From assembly GCF_029105185.1 (NCBI RefSeq), contig NZ_JAFMZK010000007.1:142883-206882 (forward strand): a DNA stretch of 64,000 nucleotides, given 5' to 3'. Source of the DNA: Aliiroseovarius sp. Z3 (GTDB lineage Bacteria; Pseudomonadota; Alphaproteobacteria; Rhodobacterales; Rhodobacteraceae). The notes under the pieces are model-generated. The model was not told where the DNA came from and did no database searches. It was given only the letters and a program-made list of their open reading frames with translations. Positions 9,222-19,151 of this stretch are shown one piece after another. Made by a program: the position numbers and the translations under genes. The first letter of the stretch is position 1, and the number at the start of each line of letters is the position of its first letter.

Positions 9222-9251
9222 CTTTGCGCTCACTTCCATCTCGCGCCGGCC

Positions 9252-10100
9252 TTAGCTGGCGTTTCTCAAATCATCCAGAACAATTGCCAACGACTTTTTC
9301 CAAGATGGCGCCTGAATACCAAACACTTTTTTCAAATCCGAACAATCCATACGCGAGTTCAGCGGGCGTGTCGCTGGGGTCGGAAACCTCTCGGTTGGAA
9401 TACCGGTAACCGTTACCGCCCTATCTGCCTGCAAAAAAATCTCGGTCGCGAAGTCCTTCCAGCTTACAGCAGGCGTGCCGGAAAAGTGGAAAATGCCACC
9501 CTTCTGCCCGCTTGCCATAGCGTTCGCCATAACCAACAAAGCGCTGGCAATATCAGCTGCCGATGTCGGTCCGCCAATCTGGTCATCAACAATCTCAAGG
9601 GCGTCGCGTGTTTCCGACAGTCGAAGCATGGTGTTCACAAAGTTATTCCCGTGAGGGGAGAACACCCAACTGGTCCGCAAAATCGCAAAATTACCGCCTG
9701 CAGCGATGACCCCCCGCTCGCCTTCCAGCTTTGACCGCCCATACGCGTTGCAGGGGGCCAGCGGATCGGTCGGGGTCCAGGCTTTGTCTCCCAATCCGCT
9801 GAACACATAATCCGTTGAGATGTGCAGGAATGGAATGCCACGGTCAGCCGCGGCCTTTGCCATCTGTTCAGGTGCCCGCCCGTTCACGATCGTGGCAAGC
9901 GCTTCTTCCTGCTCGGCTTTGTCAACGGCCGTGTACGCGGCTGCATTGATCACAACGTCAGCATCGCAATCACGGATGATTTTGGCGCAGGCCTGAGGGT
10001 CGGAAAGGTCAGCCTCGCCTCGGCCTAAGGCATGAACATCAGCTTGCCGTTGAAGTTCAGTCGCGACTTGGCCAGTTTTCCCGAACACGAGGATCTTCAT
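9252..10100 (-). CDS. rmlD: dTDP-4-dehydrorhamnose reductase
   Basis: The 282-residue short-chain dehydrogenase performs the final reduction to dTDP-L-rhamnose. The N-terminal NADPH motif MKILVFGKTGQVATEL, the HISTDYVFSG segment and the catalytic YGRSKLEGE (Tyr, Lys) are visible. ATG 10100 is chosen because AAAGGGGC lies upstream and homologues start here. The gene is 26 bases after rmlB and 30 bases before rmlA. The epimerase rmlC needed for the pathway is found at 24.9 kb. Confidence 0.95.
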   Translation of the reverse strand: MKILVFGKTGQVATELQRQADVHALGRGEADLSDPQACAKIIRDCDADVVINAAAYTAVDKAEQEEALATIVNGRAPEQMAKAAADRGIPFLHISTDYVFSGLGDKAWTPTDPLAPCNAYGRSKLEGERGVIAAGGNFAILRTSWVFSPHGNNFVNTMLRLSETRDALEIVDDQIGGPTSAADIASALLVMANAMASGQKGGIFHFSGTPAVSWKDFATEIFLQADRAVTVTGIPTERFPTPATRPLNSRMDCSDLKKVFGIQAPSWKKSLAIVLDDLRNAS

Positions 10101-10126
10101 TTTAAAGCCCCTTTTGAAACGCAGGT

Positions 10127-11173
10127 TTATCCGGTCCCCAGCCGTTTGCCCACCCCGTCGCGGTTTTGAAGCGCGCGCCACCAGTCTTCGTTGTCCAGAT
10201 ACCATTGTACTGTTCTGCGCAATCCCTCTTCTATTGTCACCGAGGGACGCCAGCCAAGTTCGTTTCTGATCCGAGATGGGTCAATCGCATAGCGCGCATC
10301 GTGACCCGGACGATCCGCAACAAATGTAATGAGGTCAGAATAGGATCCGTTATCACGGGGGCGCAGTTCGTCCAGAATGCTGCACACCGTATTCACCAGC
10401 TCCAGATTGGTGCGCTCGTTCTCGCCCCCAATATTGTATGACCGACCAACTTCGCCGCGTGTGATTACGTTCAGCAGCGCATCGGCGTGATCCTCGACAT
10501 ACAACCAATCCCTGACATTTGAACCGTCGCCGTAGATTGGAAGCTCTTTACCAGCAAGCGCGTTCAAAATAACCACAGGGATCAGTTTTTCCGGGAAGTG
10601 GTAAGGGCCGTAGTTGTTCGAACAATTCGTTATGACGATCGGCAGGCCGTATGTTTCGTGCCACGCGCGCACCAGATGGTCAGATGACGCCTTTGATGCA
10701 GAATAGGGGCTGCGCGGATCGTACGGCGTGTCTTCGGTAAACAGTGCAGATTTGTCCTTAGGCAGCGAACCGAACACTTCATCGGTAGAAATGTGGTGGA
10801 ACCGGAAATCAACCGGCTTGCCCTTACCGATCCAATAAGCACGCGCAGCTTCGAGCATGTTAAACGTGCCCGTGATGTTCGTTTCGACAAAATCAGATGG
10901 TCCATCAATGGATCGGTCCACATGACTTTCTGCTGCAAGGTGCATCACGGCATCGGGCTGGTGCTCTGAAAACACACGGTCAAGCGCGCCACGATCACGT
11001 ATGTCGACATGTTCGAAAGCGTATGCCTGGCTGTTTGACACGCTGGCCACGTTTTCGATGCACGAAGCATAGGTTAGCGCATCAACATTCACCACTTCGA
11101 AATTCTTGTGGACTGCTTGTCGAATTACAGCCGAACCGATAAAGCCCGCGCCGCCGGTGATAATGAGTTTCAT
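10127..11173 (-). CDS. rmlB: dTDP-glucose 4,6-dehydratase
   Basis: The 348-residue extended SDR enzyme dehydrates dTDP-glucose. It has the Rossmann motif [12 protein letters not shown], the [10 protein letters not shown] loop containing the Asp-Glu pair, the catalytic [11 protein letters not shown], and the GGENERTN and [10 protein letters not shown] segments of RmlB. ATG 11173 is used because AAGGG lies upstream; an in-frame ATG at 11191 would add six unneeded residues. It leads the rmlBDA run, 143 bases after the cytidylyltransferase gene. Confidence 0.95.
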   Translation of the reverse strand: MKLIITGGAGFIGSAVIRQAVHKNFEVVNVDALTYASCIENVASVSNSQAYAFEHVDIRDRGALDRVFSEHQPDAVMHLAAESHVDRSIDGPSDFVETNITGTFNMLEAARAYWIGKGKPVDFRFHHISTDEVFGSLPKDKSALFTEDTPYDPRSPYSASKASSDHLVRAWHETYGLPIVITNCSNNYGPYHFPEKLIPVVILNALAGKELPIYGDGSNVRDWLYVEDHADALLNVITRGEVGRSYNIGGENERTNLELVNTVCSILDELRPRDNGSYSDLITFVADRPGHDARYAIDPSRIRNELGWRPSVTIEEGLRRTVQWYLDNEDWWRALQNRDGVGKRLGTG

Positions 11174-11316
11174 GCCAAAGCCCTTAATCAATCAGAATAC
11201 TCCGTATCGCACCGTGGTCGCCGGAGCCATAGTATCGTGTATGAACATACCCTTGATGTCGAGGTGGCGCGTTACCGACCCGAAACAAAGTCGAACCCGC
11301 CAACGGTCAGGTCGAT

Positions 11317-11700
11317 CTATTTTACCATAACTTCCCGAATAGCCGTGCTTGAGATGCGGGGGGTACGCGGAAGATATCGCACTTCGCAATACTGCTTGAG
11401 CTCATCGAACTTTCCCTCCCAATCGCTTCCCATTGTAAAAATATCAGCCTTGTATTTCTGGATGTCGTGGGTTTTCTGTTCCCAGGTATTCTCGGGTATA
11501 ATCAAGTCCACACAGCGCAAGCTCTGCAGAAGCTTCTTGCGCGTCTGATAGTCGAAGTTTGCCTTTTTGCCCTTCGTCTCATTGAACTCATCCGAGGAGA
11601 GCCCAACGATTAGATAGTCACCCATGGCCTTTGCGCGTTCCAATAGCAGGATATGGCCATAGTGCAGGGTATCAAACGTTCCGTAGGTGATAACTCGCAA
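11317..11700 (-). CDS. tagD: glycerol-3-phosphate cytidylyltransferase
   Basis: This small 127-residue cytidylyltransferase makes CDP-glycerol from CTP and glycerol 3-phosphate. The motifs TYGTFDTLHYGHILLLERAK (HxGH-type) and the C-terminal RTPRISSTAIRE (RTxGISTS-like) are diagnostic. The start is a TTG at 11700; AGAGGA lies about 10 bases upstream and no ATG fits the conserved N-terminus. It sits 40 bases after a gene containing a CDP-glycerol glycerophosphotransferase domain, so both enzymes of phosphoglycerol transfer are adjacent. Confidence 0.93.
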   Translation of the reverse strand: MRVITYGTFDTLHYGHILLLERAKAMGDYLIVGLSSDEFNETKGKKANFDYQTRKKLLQSLRCVDLIIPENTWEQKTHDIQKYKADIFTMGSDWEGKFDELKQYCEVRYLPRTPRISSTAIREVMVK

Positions 11701-11740
11701 GGTTAGGTTCCTCTTTCCAGAGTGGTGGGCTCTTTCTTTG

Positions 11741-14700
11741 TTACTGCTCTTGAACCGTAGCGTTCAGAATATCAACCAACAGCCTCGCCGAACGGGCCGT
11801 GGAATACGCCGGGACTATATCCTTAAAAGCAGTGGCCCCCAAGTGCCGCCGATAATCGGTATCTGTGATCAGCTTCTCAAGCGCCGCATCCCAATCGTCC
11901 GGCGAATGCGCAATCATCGCATTGCGGTTGTCCTTGATGGCTTGGACATAGCTTTTGGCCGGCGATGCAATAGATGGGACACCATGCAATGCGGCTTGGA
12001 GGATTGTCGCTTCGCTTGCACAATCGTTGTAACGCACTGGTGCGAGCGGCGCCAAGTTGATGTCCATTTTTCTGAGCAGGTCGTGTAAATCCTGCCCCGT
12101 CATCACGTCATGCCTGACGATCCGTGGCAGCTCACAAGCCGTATGTTCCGCAGTCAGATCAGCGTCACCAATGATGTGCAATTCGGCCTGAGGATGCCTT
12201 TCCAAGACACTGGCAACAGCATCTCGGCATTGCGCGAAGTTGCCGGAGCATCCAGCACTTTCGACCATGTAAACAATACGGACCTTTCCGTCTTGCGAAG
12301 TACGGTCCGGCAGCTCGCTGTATCTGGTAACGCATTCGGAAGCGATGGAATTTGGAACAACATCAATTGGCTTGTCAGCATCTGGAAGAGTTTCGACCAA
12401 AGCATCATTGGCCACGATAACCTGATCTGCGGTGTCTATCATGTGTCGCACACGCTCTGATATCACCATAAAATCACTGGCATGATCCAGATGGCTCAAA
12501 AACCTGTCCGACTGGCGAAACTCATCAATATCGTGGATCAACTCGCCGACATCATAAATGATCCGCCCACCCTGCAACCTAAACGTTTCGCATATATCCA
12601 GCAGTTTCTCGTCTGCGGGCAATCCACAAACAATCAGCACATCGGATTCACGTAACCGCCTTGGCGTAAGCCGTTCTCGCGCTATCGCCTGACATGCCCA
12701 TCCCATCTTGGGTAAATCACCTAGCAAGTTGTTAAGACGATGCTCATTTGCTCGGCTCTGCTTCGAAGGCATCACCAAACTCATTGATCTGGCCACTTGG
12801 GAGGGAGTTCTCCTGATCCTCCAAGGTGTTTTCGATCCTTCAAAGGTCTCTTTCACCCTTCTAACCACGCGTTGGGAATTGTTCGTGTCTGCATACTTGT
12901 GGAAGAATTTGACCTTCCAGTCATAGGACGCACGATCCAAATCCGAGCCCTGTGCCACCGACTTATCCAAGGCGTCTATCAGACCGTCGAAATCTGTGCA
13001 GACTGGTCCCGGGAAAACAAGCTCCTGCTCATAGAACAACCCACGTTGGCTGTTCGCATAGTTTGCCTGATCAAACGCAAAACTAATCACAGGACGGCGG
13101 GTTAGCATAAAATCGATGAAACAGCTGGAGTAGTCGGTCAACAACATATCAGCTTCCCGGTACAACAGCTCAATATCTGGGTAGTACCGTTCAGAAGCAT
13201 CGAAGAAGCAGTCGCCCTGAAGCTGAGAGCTATACAATCGCGCTGTGTCGGCCATATGTTCGCGCACACCCATGACCATGTTGTGCTTGGTCAGCCACTT
13301 GGTAAGACGCTGAACTTCCTCATCCGAGAATTTATAGTATCCGTCCTTCTGGTCAGCACGAAAGGTCGGCGCGAAAAGTAAGAACTTCTTTCCGTCCAAT
13401 TGGCCGCGCAATCGCCTGAGTCGGGGGTGAAAATCCGTGGGAAGGTCCGCTTCATCTGCCATGATAAAGTCGTGCCGCGGCAACCCCGTCACCCAGATGT
13501 CGTGATAGGTCAAAGGCCAGAAGGCCGCCGCCATAGCAAGTCGATCAACGTCCGACGCAGAGATGACCGATCGAAGCCGATTGCTCTCTCTTGCAGTGGA
13601 CTTAAGAATATCCATGCGATCCAGTGACGTATAACCGATACGCTTTAATGGGATACCATGCCAAAGATTGAAAAAATTGTGTTGCTTGCTTGATAAAAAG
13701 TACCGGGCATTCGAGCGCACACCATGTCGAAGAAATACTTGCCGCGACCGCAGCAAGTAATTCTGACCCTCATAACTGTCCAACGGGGCGACAACGACGT
13801 TCACACCACCTACGTCGACATTGACGCTCCGTGTCAGGATAATTTTCTTTATCTTGGGATCGTTCTTGACGCGCTCGAAGACCGCACGTGTGTTATCCGA
13901 GAACAGATCGCTGTAGGCACAAACGGGAAATGCCCACCAGTGATCATATTTCGGCGTAATCCGATCTTTGACAAACACTTCTATGGAAGATCGTGACGAT
14001 CGTGACAGTTTGTTATCTTGTGTCCCACGCAAGCTGGCATACAGCAGGTCAGCGTCGGATACCCGAAACAAGTTACGTTCAATGGCGGATAGATCGACAT
14101 CTGGATTGGCACGTTCCACGCGCGCCTTCCAGCGGTAAAGCCCTTTTTGCTGATAATGATTGTTGCTCAGAAAGTATCGCTTGAGCAGCGGAAATCCTTC
14201 GTCAATCAGGTCAAAGGCGCGCATCGTGAAAACGGGTTGTTCCTTTGAGACGGACCCAACTAAGGTGTCAAACTCGTAACCCTTCCCGATCAGGAAACGT
14301 GTGATACCAATCTCATACTTGCGAATGATATTGAGCTTGTTCTCTTCCTTCTCGACGGTGTCCAAGATGCGTCGAAAGCCCGGATCGTTGATAACGTCCT
14401 TTCGGAACGCCCAGAAATACGACCCCAAAAGGAAATCATACGTCGCATCGTTTTCAAAATCCGTAAGGTGTTGTTCTTTAATCTCGGAAATCGGGATCGG
14501 TGCACCTTCTGGGATCTTGTTCTGGTGCATGGTCGAAATCATGCCCTTGGTTGCCTGAAGTGACCACCATGCGCAGGGGCGTTTCGACATCTTTTCAAAT
14601 GTCTCTTGCAACGAATGCACCAAGTAACAACTATCATTGGCCAGGATGAGCTCGTCATAGGTCTCGACCACATCCCAACCGACCAGATCACGCGCCAGAA

Positions 14701-15346
14701 TGGAATAAGACCCAATGTCATATTTTCCATGCTGCCGCGCCCAGGCCCCTTTGACCAAGCCATCCAACTTCGTCAATTCCTGCGGGGCAATCTGGCAATC
14801 CGCAAGGTAGTAGACATCCGCGAACTTGGACAAATCACGCAAGTAAGTAACGACGGTTTCGTCGACCAAGCCATCAGGATCATAGGCGGCGAAAAGACAG
14901 ATCCGTCGGGGCGTCTTGCCAAGTGGCTTCGAATATTTCTGGTCAAATAAAACCGGAACCGGTGGTCGGGTCAGGTATCCCTTTGAAGCTCCTACCCGAT
15001 TGTAATGCTCCAGTGCATTGGCGTTTTGATCAGGTGTCCCGAGCAGATAAGTCTGGGTGTACCAACAAAGGTCGAAGTCCAATCGCGGATTACACAGGTT
15101 TCTATATCCATCTTTCACGAAATGATCGTGGCCCGAGCTGCCCGCTGATTGTGCGTCGCGGTGGGTTTTCAAATAGAAACGCTCGTCAACAGGGGTTTCC
15201 CAATCACTTTGGGGTTTGCTGGATCTGAATATATAGATCTGACGATTAAGAACCTTGCGACCGAAATTCAGTGCTTCACCCGACCTGTAAAGGGCAAATA
15301 GACGAGTAAGGTTCTTGAGTAGTTTCATGACAGGCGGCGGGTCCAT
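11741..15346 (-). CDS. multidomain transferase: RgpF-like + CDP-glycerol glycerophosphotransferase + GT-B glycosyltransferase
   Basis: The 1201-residue protein appears to have three modules. Residues ~145-415 resemble rhamnan-synthesis protein RgpF (RRICLFAAYDPDG, YDIGSYSILARDL, YDELILANDSCYL). Residues ~510-850 match CDP-glycerol glycerophosphotransferases (FFNLWHGIPLKRIGY near 565, LLFAPTFRADQKDGYY, LLTDYSSCFIDFMLTRRPVISF near 740). Residues ~890-1200 look like a GT4-type glycosyltransferase (IVYMVESAGCSGNF, HIIGDADL, NLAPLAPVRYNDCASEATILQAALHGVPSIAS). It probably elongates or decorates a capsule with phosphoglycerol on the cytoplasmic face. TagD lies directly downstream. The start may instead be the ATG at 15328; neither has a clear binding site. 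Confidence 0.8.
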   Translation of the reverse strand: MDPPPVMKLLKNLTRLFALYRSGEALNFGRKVLNRQIYIFRSSKPQSDWETPVDERFYLKTHRDAQSAGSSGHDHFVKDGYRNLCNPRLDFDLCWYTQTYLLGTPDQNANALEHYNRVGASKGYLTRPPVPVLFDQKYSKPLGKTPRRICLFAAYDPDGLVDETVVTYLRDLSKFADVYYLADCQIAPQELTKLDGLVKGAWARQHGKYDIGSYSILARDLVGWDVVETYDELILANDSCYLVHSLQETFEKMSKRPCAWWSLQATKGMISTMHQNKIPEGAPIPISEIKEQHLTDFENDATYDFLLGSYFWAFRKDVINDPGFRRILDTVEKEENKLNIIRKYEIGITRFLIGKGYEFDTLVGSVSKEQPVFTMRAFDLIDEGFPLLKRYFLSNNHYQQKGLYRWKARVERANPDVDLSAIERNLFRVSDADLLYASLRGTQDNKLSRSSRSSIEVFVKDRITPKYDHWWAFPVCAYSDLFSDNTRAVFERVKNDPKIKKIILTRSVNVDVGGVNVVVAPLDSYEGQNYLLRSRQVFLRHGVRSNARYFLSSKQHNFFNLWHGIPLKRIGYTSLDRMDILKSTARESNRLRSVISASDVDRLAMAAAFWPLTYHDIWVTGLPRHDFIMADEADLPTDFHPRLRRLRGQLDGKKFLLFAPTFRADQKDGYYKFSDEEVQRLTKWLTKHNMVMGVREHMADTARLYSSQLQGDCFFDASERYYPDIELLYREADMLLTDYSSCFIDFMLTRRPVISFAFDQANYANSQRGLFYEQELVFPGPVCTDFDGLIDALDKSVAQGSDLDRASYDWKVKFFHKYADTNNSQRVVRRVKETFEGSKTPWRIRRTPSQVARSMSLVMPSKQSRANEHRLNNLLGDLPKMGWACQAIARERLTPRRLRESDVLIVCGLPADEKLLDICETFRLQGGRIIYDVGELIHDIDEFRQSDRFLSHLDHASDFMVISERVRHMIDTADQVIVANDALVETLPDADKPIDVVPNSIASECVTRYSELPDRTSQDGKVRIVYMVESAGCSGNFAQCRDAVASVLERHPQAELHIIGDADLTAEHTACELPRIVRHDVMTGQDLHDLLRKMDINLAPLAPVRYNDCASEATILQAALHGVPSIASPAKSYVQAIKDNRNAMIAHSPDDWDAALEKLITDTDYRRHLGATAFKDIVPAYSTARSARLLVDILNATVQEQ

Positions 15347-15761
15347 GGATATTGACCATATCTATGCGTCTCTATGGAGCAATCAGATATTGGTCAACTA
15401 TCGAGCAACCGGGATAGTTGGATTTGCTGTTCAGCTGCGGCAGGATAAAGCCCGACAAATTCGGAGCATATCGTCCAGGTCCGCATTGAGTAGGTACCGT
15501 GAAGCTCGGTTCCAGCCACGATAAATCTGGTATTGGTTTGCGGCAAAGACTGCGGCATGCATTAGTCAATTGCGGCATAACCAGTCACAGGAGGAGCATG
15601 AGTGACGAGAACAGAAGTACGATCTGAAAGCAGGTTCACGCCTGCTCTTCACTCTGCGCGTATAATCTACCTGACTGCTGATGAATGCTCAGATCGTGGC
15701 AACAACAGGTTGTCTCGCCCCGGCAGAAAATCCTGTTTCCCTGTTTGGCGGGTTGGATAAG
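15347..15761. other. intergenic region between divergent transferase and sulfotransferase-like genes
   Basis: About 415 bases separate the two divergent starts. I see no credible gene. The only clear element is the inverted repeat at 15395-15420, listed separately. Promoters for both flanking genes should lie here, but I cannot mark them with confidence. Confidence 0.5.
15395..15420. repeat. inverted repeat CAACTATC-N10-GATAGTTG (possible operator)
   Basis: Two perfect 8-base arms are separated by 10 bases. The site lies about 50 bases upstream of the start of the 1201-residue transferase gene. No T-run follows on either strand, so an operator is more likely than a terminator. The binding protein is unknown. 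Confidence 0.4.
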
Positions 15762-16910
15762 ATGAATCGTATTGTTCTACATGTCGGCCCCGAAAAATGC
15801 GGGTCGTCTTCAATTCAGAACGCCCTTAGCAGCGGCTCTGAAAAGCTGGACGAAATAGTCCATGCAGTAAAGCTGGTACCGGATGATGTACGGAAACTGA
15901 ACACGGATAGCCCAGCGCAAGAAGACATCGCCCGTTTCCGGCAGATCATCAAAGGCGCGATAGCTGCGCATCCCGGAAAAACGTTGGTTTTGAGCCATGA
16001 AATGATGTTCAAAATGACGAACGTATTGGTGCACCTTTCAAATATCTCTCACGAGTATGCCGATGAGGTGATCGTGATAGCGTATATCAGGCGGCAATCG
16101 GACTTCCTGATCTCTTCGTTCAGTGAGTTTCTATTCCGATCGCCCAAACGGATATCTGAAACGGCCGAGATCTTAACCGATAACGGTATTGACCCCTCGC
16201 TTTTCTGGGGTGTCGAACGTCATCTGATCGCGGCCATTCTTGGTGGGTGGAAAGTCGGACGACAACTTAGCGGTCATCTCTACCTAAACTGGTCCAAGAG
16301 CATCCCCAAAAGAACTGCGGCGCTGGCTCCGACAGGCGCGAAGGTGTCTATTGGGGTTTTGCCAAGAGCCGGGTTTAGCATGCCCCTGATTTCTGACTTC
16401 CTAAGCCGCGCAGGCCTTGATCCGGAAGCGGGCGCTGAGGTTGATCGTGTCAGGAACCCGTCATTCCACCCAAGTTTGATAGAGGCTGTGGTCAACGCAA
16501 TCGAAGCTGGTCACCCAATGCCGGGCCCTCATGAGGCTAACGACTTCTTCGACCTCATCAATTCTCCTGAGGTTCAGACAATTGGCCCAGAAGCACCGTT
16601 CGTCACGCTTCTCAAAGCTCACATAGATACGGTCTTTGAAAAACGGAATGTAGAACTGGCAGGGGCCTTAAACCTTCCAGCGGACTATTTCGTGCCTGAT
16701 GAACGTATTGATTTACCAACGATCCGCGCAGAGATTGATCGCGAAGCCAACATACGCGCGGCGATCCCCGAACGTCTGCGGGACCGAGAACGTGCCAGCC
16801 GAGCGGCATTGGCGCAAATGGTCTGGGCGGCGTACCAGATGCAATCTGACCAAGAGAATTTCTCAACCAGAATAAAGCGCTTCGTAAAAACGCGCTGGGG
16901 TCGCGGATGA
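15762..16910 (+). CDS. sulfotransferase-like P-loop protein
   Basis: The 382-residue protein begins MNRIVLHVGPEKCGSSSIQNAL, a P-loop-like 5'-PAPS binding motif of the kind seen in sulfotransferases (GxxKxGTTxL). The later segment VIVIAYIRRQSDFLISSFSEFL resembles the second PAPS-contact region (R/S in xRxPxxRxxS). It could sulfate the exported polysaccharide, fitting a marine capsule, but no close family match is certain. ATG 15762 is chosen because the motif starts there; an ATG at 15681 would add 27 residues without support. It is convergent with kpsT. Confidence 0.6.
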   Translation: MNRIVLHVGPEKCGSSSIQNALSSGSEKLDEIVHAVKLVPDDVRKLNTDSPAQEDIARFRQIIKGAIAAHPGKTLVLSHEMMFKMTNVLVHLSNISHEYADEVIVIAYIRRQSDFLISSFSEFLFRSPKRISETAEILTDNGIDPSLFWGVERHLIAAILGGWKVGRQLSGHLYLNWSKSIPKRTAALAPTGAKVSIGVLPRAGFSMPLISDFLSRAGLDPEAGAEVDRVRNPSFHPSLIEAVVNAIEAGHPMPGPHEANDFFDLINSPEVQTIGPEAPFVTLLKAHIDTVFEKRNVELAGALNLPADYFVPDERIDLPTIRAEIDREANIRAAIPERLRDRERASRAALAQMVWAAYQMQSDQENFSTRIKRFVKTRWGRG

Positions 16911-17031
16911 TTTCCGCCGCCCCGTGTGAATCAGACCTGCCAGCGACAGGATCAGACGTGTTCGTTGGATGGCGGGGCACCAACAGTCACATCCTTTAGA
17001 GCGTTCCAAGCATGTATAACCGCAAGGTTCG

Positions 17032-17709
17032 CTAGATCGACCATGAAGGCTGAATGCCGTTCATAGCGTCTTCATGCGTTGATATGGCTTCATCCACGTC
17101 GTCAAACCACTGCGCGTGGCCGTTAATCAACACAACCCCAGCATCGCACAATTCGCGCATCAGGTGCATGGAATGTGACACAACGATCGCTGCACTTTCA
17201 CCGATCCGTTGTCGCAACAAACCCGTACTTCGTTTGCGAAACGCCGCATCGCCAACCGATGTGACCTCATCAACCAGGTAGGTGTCGAACTTGATCCCCA
17301 TAGACACACCGAACGCAAGACGCGAACGCATACCCGAAGAATAAGTCCGAAACGGTGCATGAAAATGCGGACCGAGATTTGCAAAATCCTCTACATATCG
17401 GACCAGTTCGTCAGTATCGACGCCATAAACCCGTGCAACAAACCGTGTGTTCTGGGCGCCAGTCAGTTCACGGTGAAAGCTGCCCGAAAAGCCAACGGGC
17501 CACGATATCGTACCGTCGGAAACAATTGACCCATCATCGGGGTCTTCCACACCCGCGATCATCCTGAGCAAAGTCGATTTACCAGCACCGTTTCGCCCGA
17601 ACAAACCGACAGATTTTCCCGTCGGGAAGGTCAGGCTGATATTGTTGGCAACCGTTTTACCGACACCTTTCACGTAGTATGTCTTTTTGAGATTCTGCAC
17701 CTCGATCAT
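17032..17709 (-). CDS. kpsT: capsule ABC exporter ATP-binding subunit
   Basis: The 225-residue ATPase has Walker A GRNGAGKST, the signature YSSGM, Walker B TYLVDEV and the switch His in VVSHSMHLM, with the short length of KpsT-type subunits of group 2/3 capsule exporters. It energises export of the polysaccharide through KpsM. Its ATG overlaps the kpsE stop by ATGA, so the two are coupled. KpsM is encoded divergently about 1.4 kb away, an unusual split of the transporter. Confidence 0.93.
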   Translation of the reverse strand: MIEVQNLKKTYYVKGVGKTVANNISLTFPTGKSVGLFGRNGAGKSTLLRMIAGVEDPDDGSIVSDGTISWPVGFSGSFHRELTGAQNTRFVARVYGVDTDELVRYVEDFANLGPHFHAPFRTYSSGMRSRLAFGVSMGIKFDTYLVDEVTSVGDAAFRKRSTGLLRQRIGESAAIVVSHSMHLMRELCDAGVVLINGHAQWFDDVDEAISTHEDAMNGIQPSWSI

Positions 17710-18899
17710 CAGCGGCGATCCTTGATCGCGTAAAAGACCAAAACACCAATCGCCCAGATAAACCCGAGGAATGCGCCAAATACCCCTAGCAACAGCAGTC
17801 TTTGCGGATACTCGGCCCTTTCGGCAAGTGTAGGCTTGATATACGCCGCCAGATAGCGGCTTTGACGTTGTGCTTCGATCTTTGCCGAATCCAAGGCAGC
17901 TAGTGATGCAAGATAGGTTTGCTCGGCGAACTCACGTTCTACCGCAAGCCGTTCGTATTCACCGACGAGCGTTGAAAAATCCCGATCATCCCGGTTGTCA
18001 GCACCGTACTTCAGTCTTTCTTCTTCGATCCTTTCGCGAATGACCTCGATTCGAAGCTCGGCTTGCGTCAGTCTTGGGTCATTGGATCCCGCACTTTCCC
18101 GAAGCAAGTCAAAAGCAATCAGTGCATCTGACAGTTTTGTCTGCAACGCTGTCATGAGCCCCGCCTGCCCGCCGATTTCAGCGGCCGGATCGACGATCTG
18201 ATTTCGTGATCGAAACTCAGTGATTGCTTGTCGCGCTACCTTTAACCGTTCGACAGCGAAGTCCAGCTCTTCGCGGGCATATCGGGTCGCGTCCGCCCGC
18301 GCGTCAGCGCTCAGGTCGTTGATCATCGCAGAGCTTCTGCTGAATATCCGCTCAGCGATATCTTTCGCGGATTCGGCGTCAAAAGCATGCACCCGCAACT
18401 CTATCAAGCCAGTTCCGCTATCGTAGAAGATCTTTACAACTCTTGACCAATATTCGGTCAGGTCTTCAATTGTGCCATCACTGCTAAAGGTAAAGATCGG
18501 ATCAACATCGGACCCTTCCGAATAGATGGATCTAAGGTCGATTTCTTCGTCGATGAGCTTGACCAATTCACGGCTCTGAATGAATTCGTAAAGAATATCA
18601 GTGTCTTCGGATCCGCCCGTCCCGAATGCGCTTAACCCGCCCAGCAGATCAGTCGCGGAACTGACATCTTCAGATCGAACCGTAAAAGCGACGTATGAAA
18701 CATATTGATCCAACGCGCGCGCGTACAAATACCAAGCGCCAAGCAGCAGCGGGAACAGAACAGCGGCAAAAAAGCTTAGAAGAACAGCTTTATGGCGGGG
18801 CTTGATGCCCGCGGGGCGGGCCAGTGGGACAGTCGCGGCCTCAGCCGGGGCGGTTTGTGCCTCGGCAGTAACGGTCTTGACGTCATCTGGTTTGTTCAT
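17709..18899 (-). CDS. kpsE: capsule export inner-membrane/periplasmic adaptor
   Basis: The 396-residue KpsE/Wzz-type polysaccharide copolymerase has a cytoplasmic N-terminus rich in Ala/Pro, a membrane segment near residues 35-57, a long coiled periplasmic region (residues ~200-350) and a second membrane segment near 370-390. It links the ABC transporter to the outer-membrane channel. It is the first gene of the kpsE-kpsT pair; the 252-base gap to the divergent kpsM gene must carry promoters for both directions. Confidence 0.9.
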   Translation of the reverse strand: MNKPDDVKTVTAEAQTAPAEAATVPLARPAGIKPRHKAVLLSFFAAVLFPLLLGAWYLYARALDQYVSYVAFTVRSEDVSSATDLLGGLSAFGTGGSEDTDILYEFIQSRELVKLIDEEIDLRSIYSEGSDVDPIFTFSSDGTIEDLTEYWSRVVKIFYDSGTGLIELRVHAFDAESAKDIAERIFSRSSAMINDLSADARADATRYAREELDFAVERLKVARQAITEFRSRNQIVDPAAEIGGQAGLMTALQTKLSDALIAFDLLRESAGSNDPRLTQAELRIEVIRERIEEERLKYGADNRDDRDFSTLVGEYERLAVEREFAEQTYLASLAALDSAKIEAQRQSRYLAAYIKPTLAERAEYPQRLLLLGVFGAFLGFIWAIGVLVFYAIKDRR

Positions 18900-19151
18900 A
18901 GATTATCCTTCGCTAACGTCAGGCGGTCGAACTTCATGCAGGCAAGCTACCGCTCTTTCCTATCGTGGCTCGTTCGTCAGTCGTTTTGATGTATATCGTG
19001 ACCTTTACGGACCTCAAGTCGGGCAGCCTCTACGGCAGTATGGACGCATGGCTTATAGCATTGATCCATTTTCGGTTAAAAGAGCTATTCTTATCACCAT
19101 TTTCACGGATTCAGCTTGCCAAAAACATGAATCTAAAGGCAAAAGACGCTC

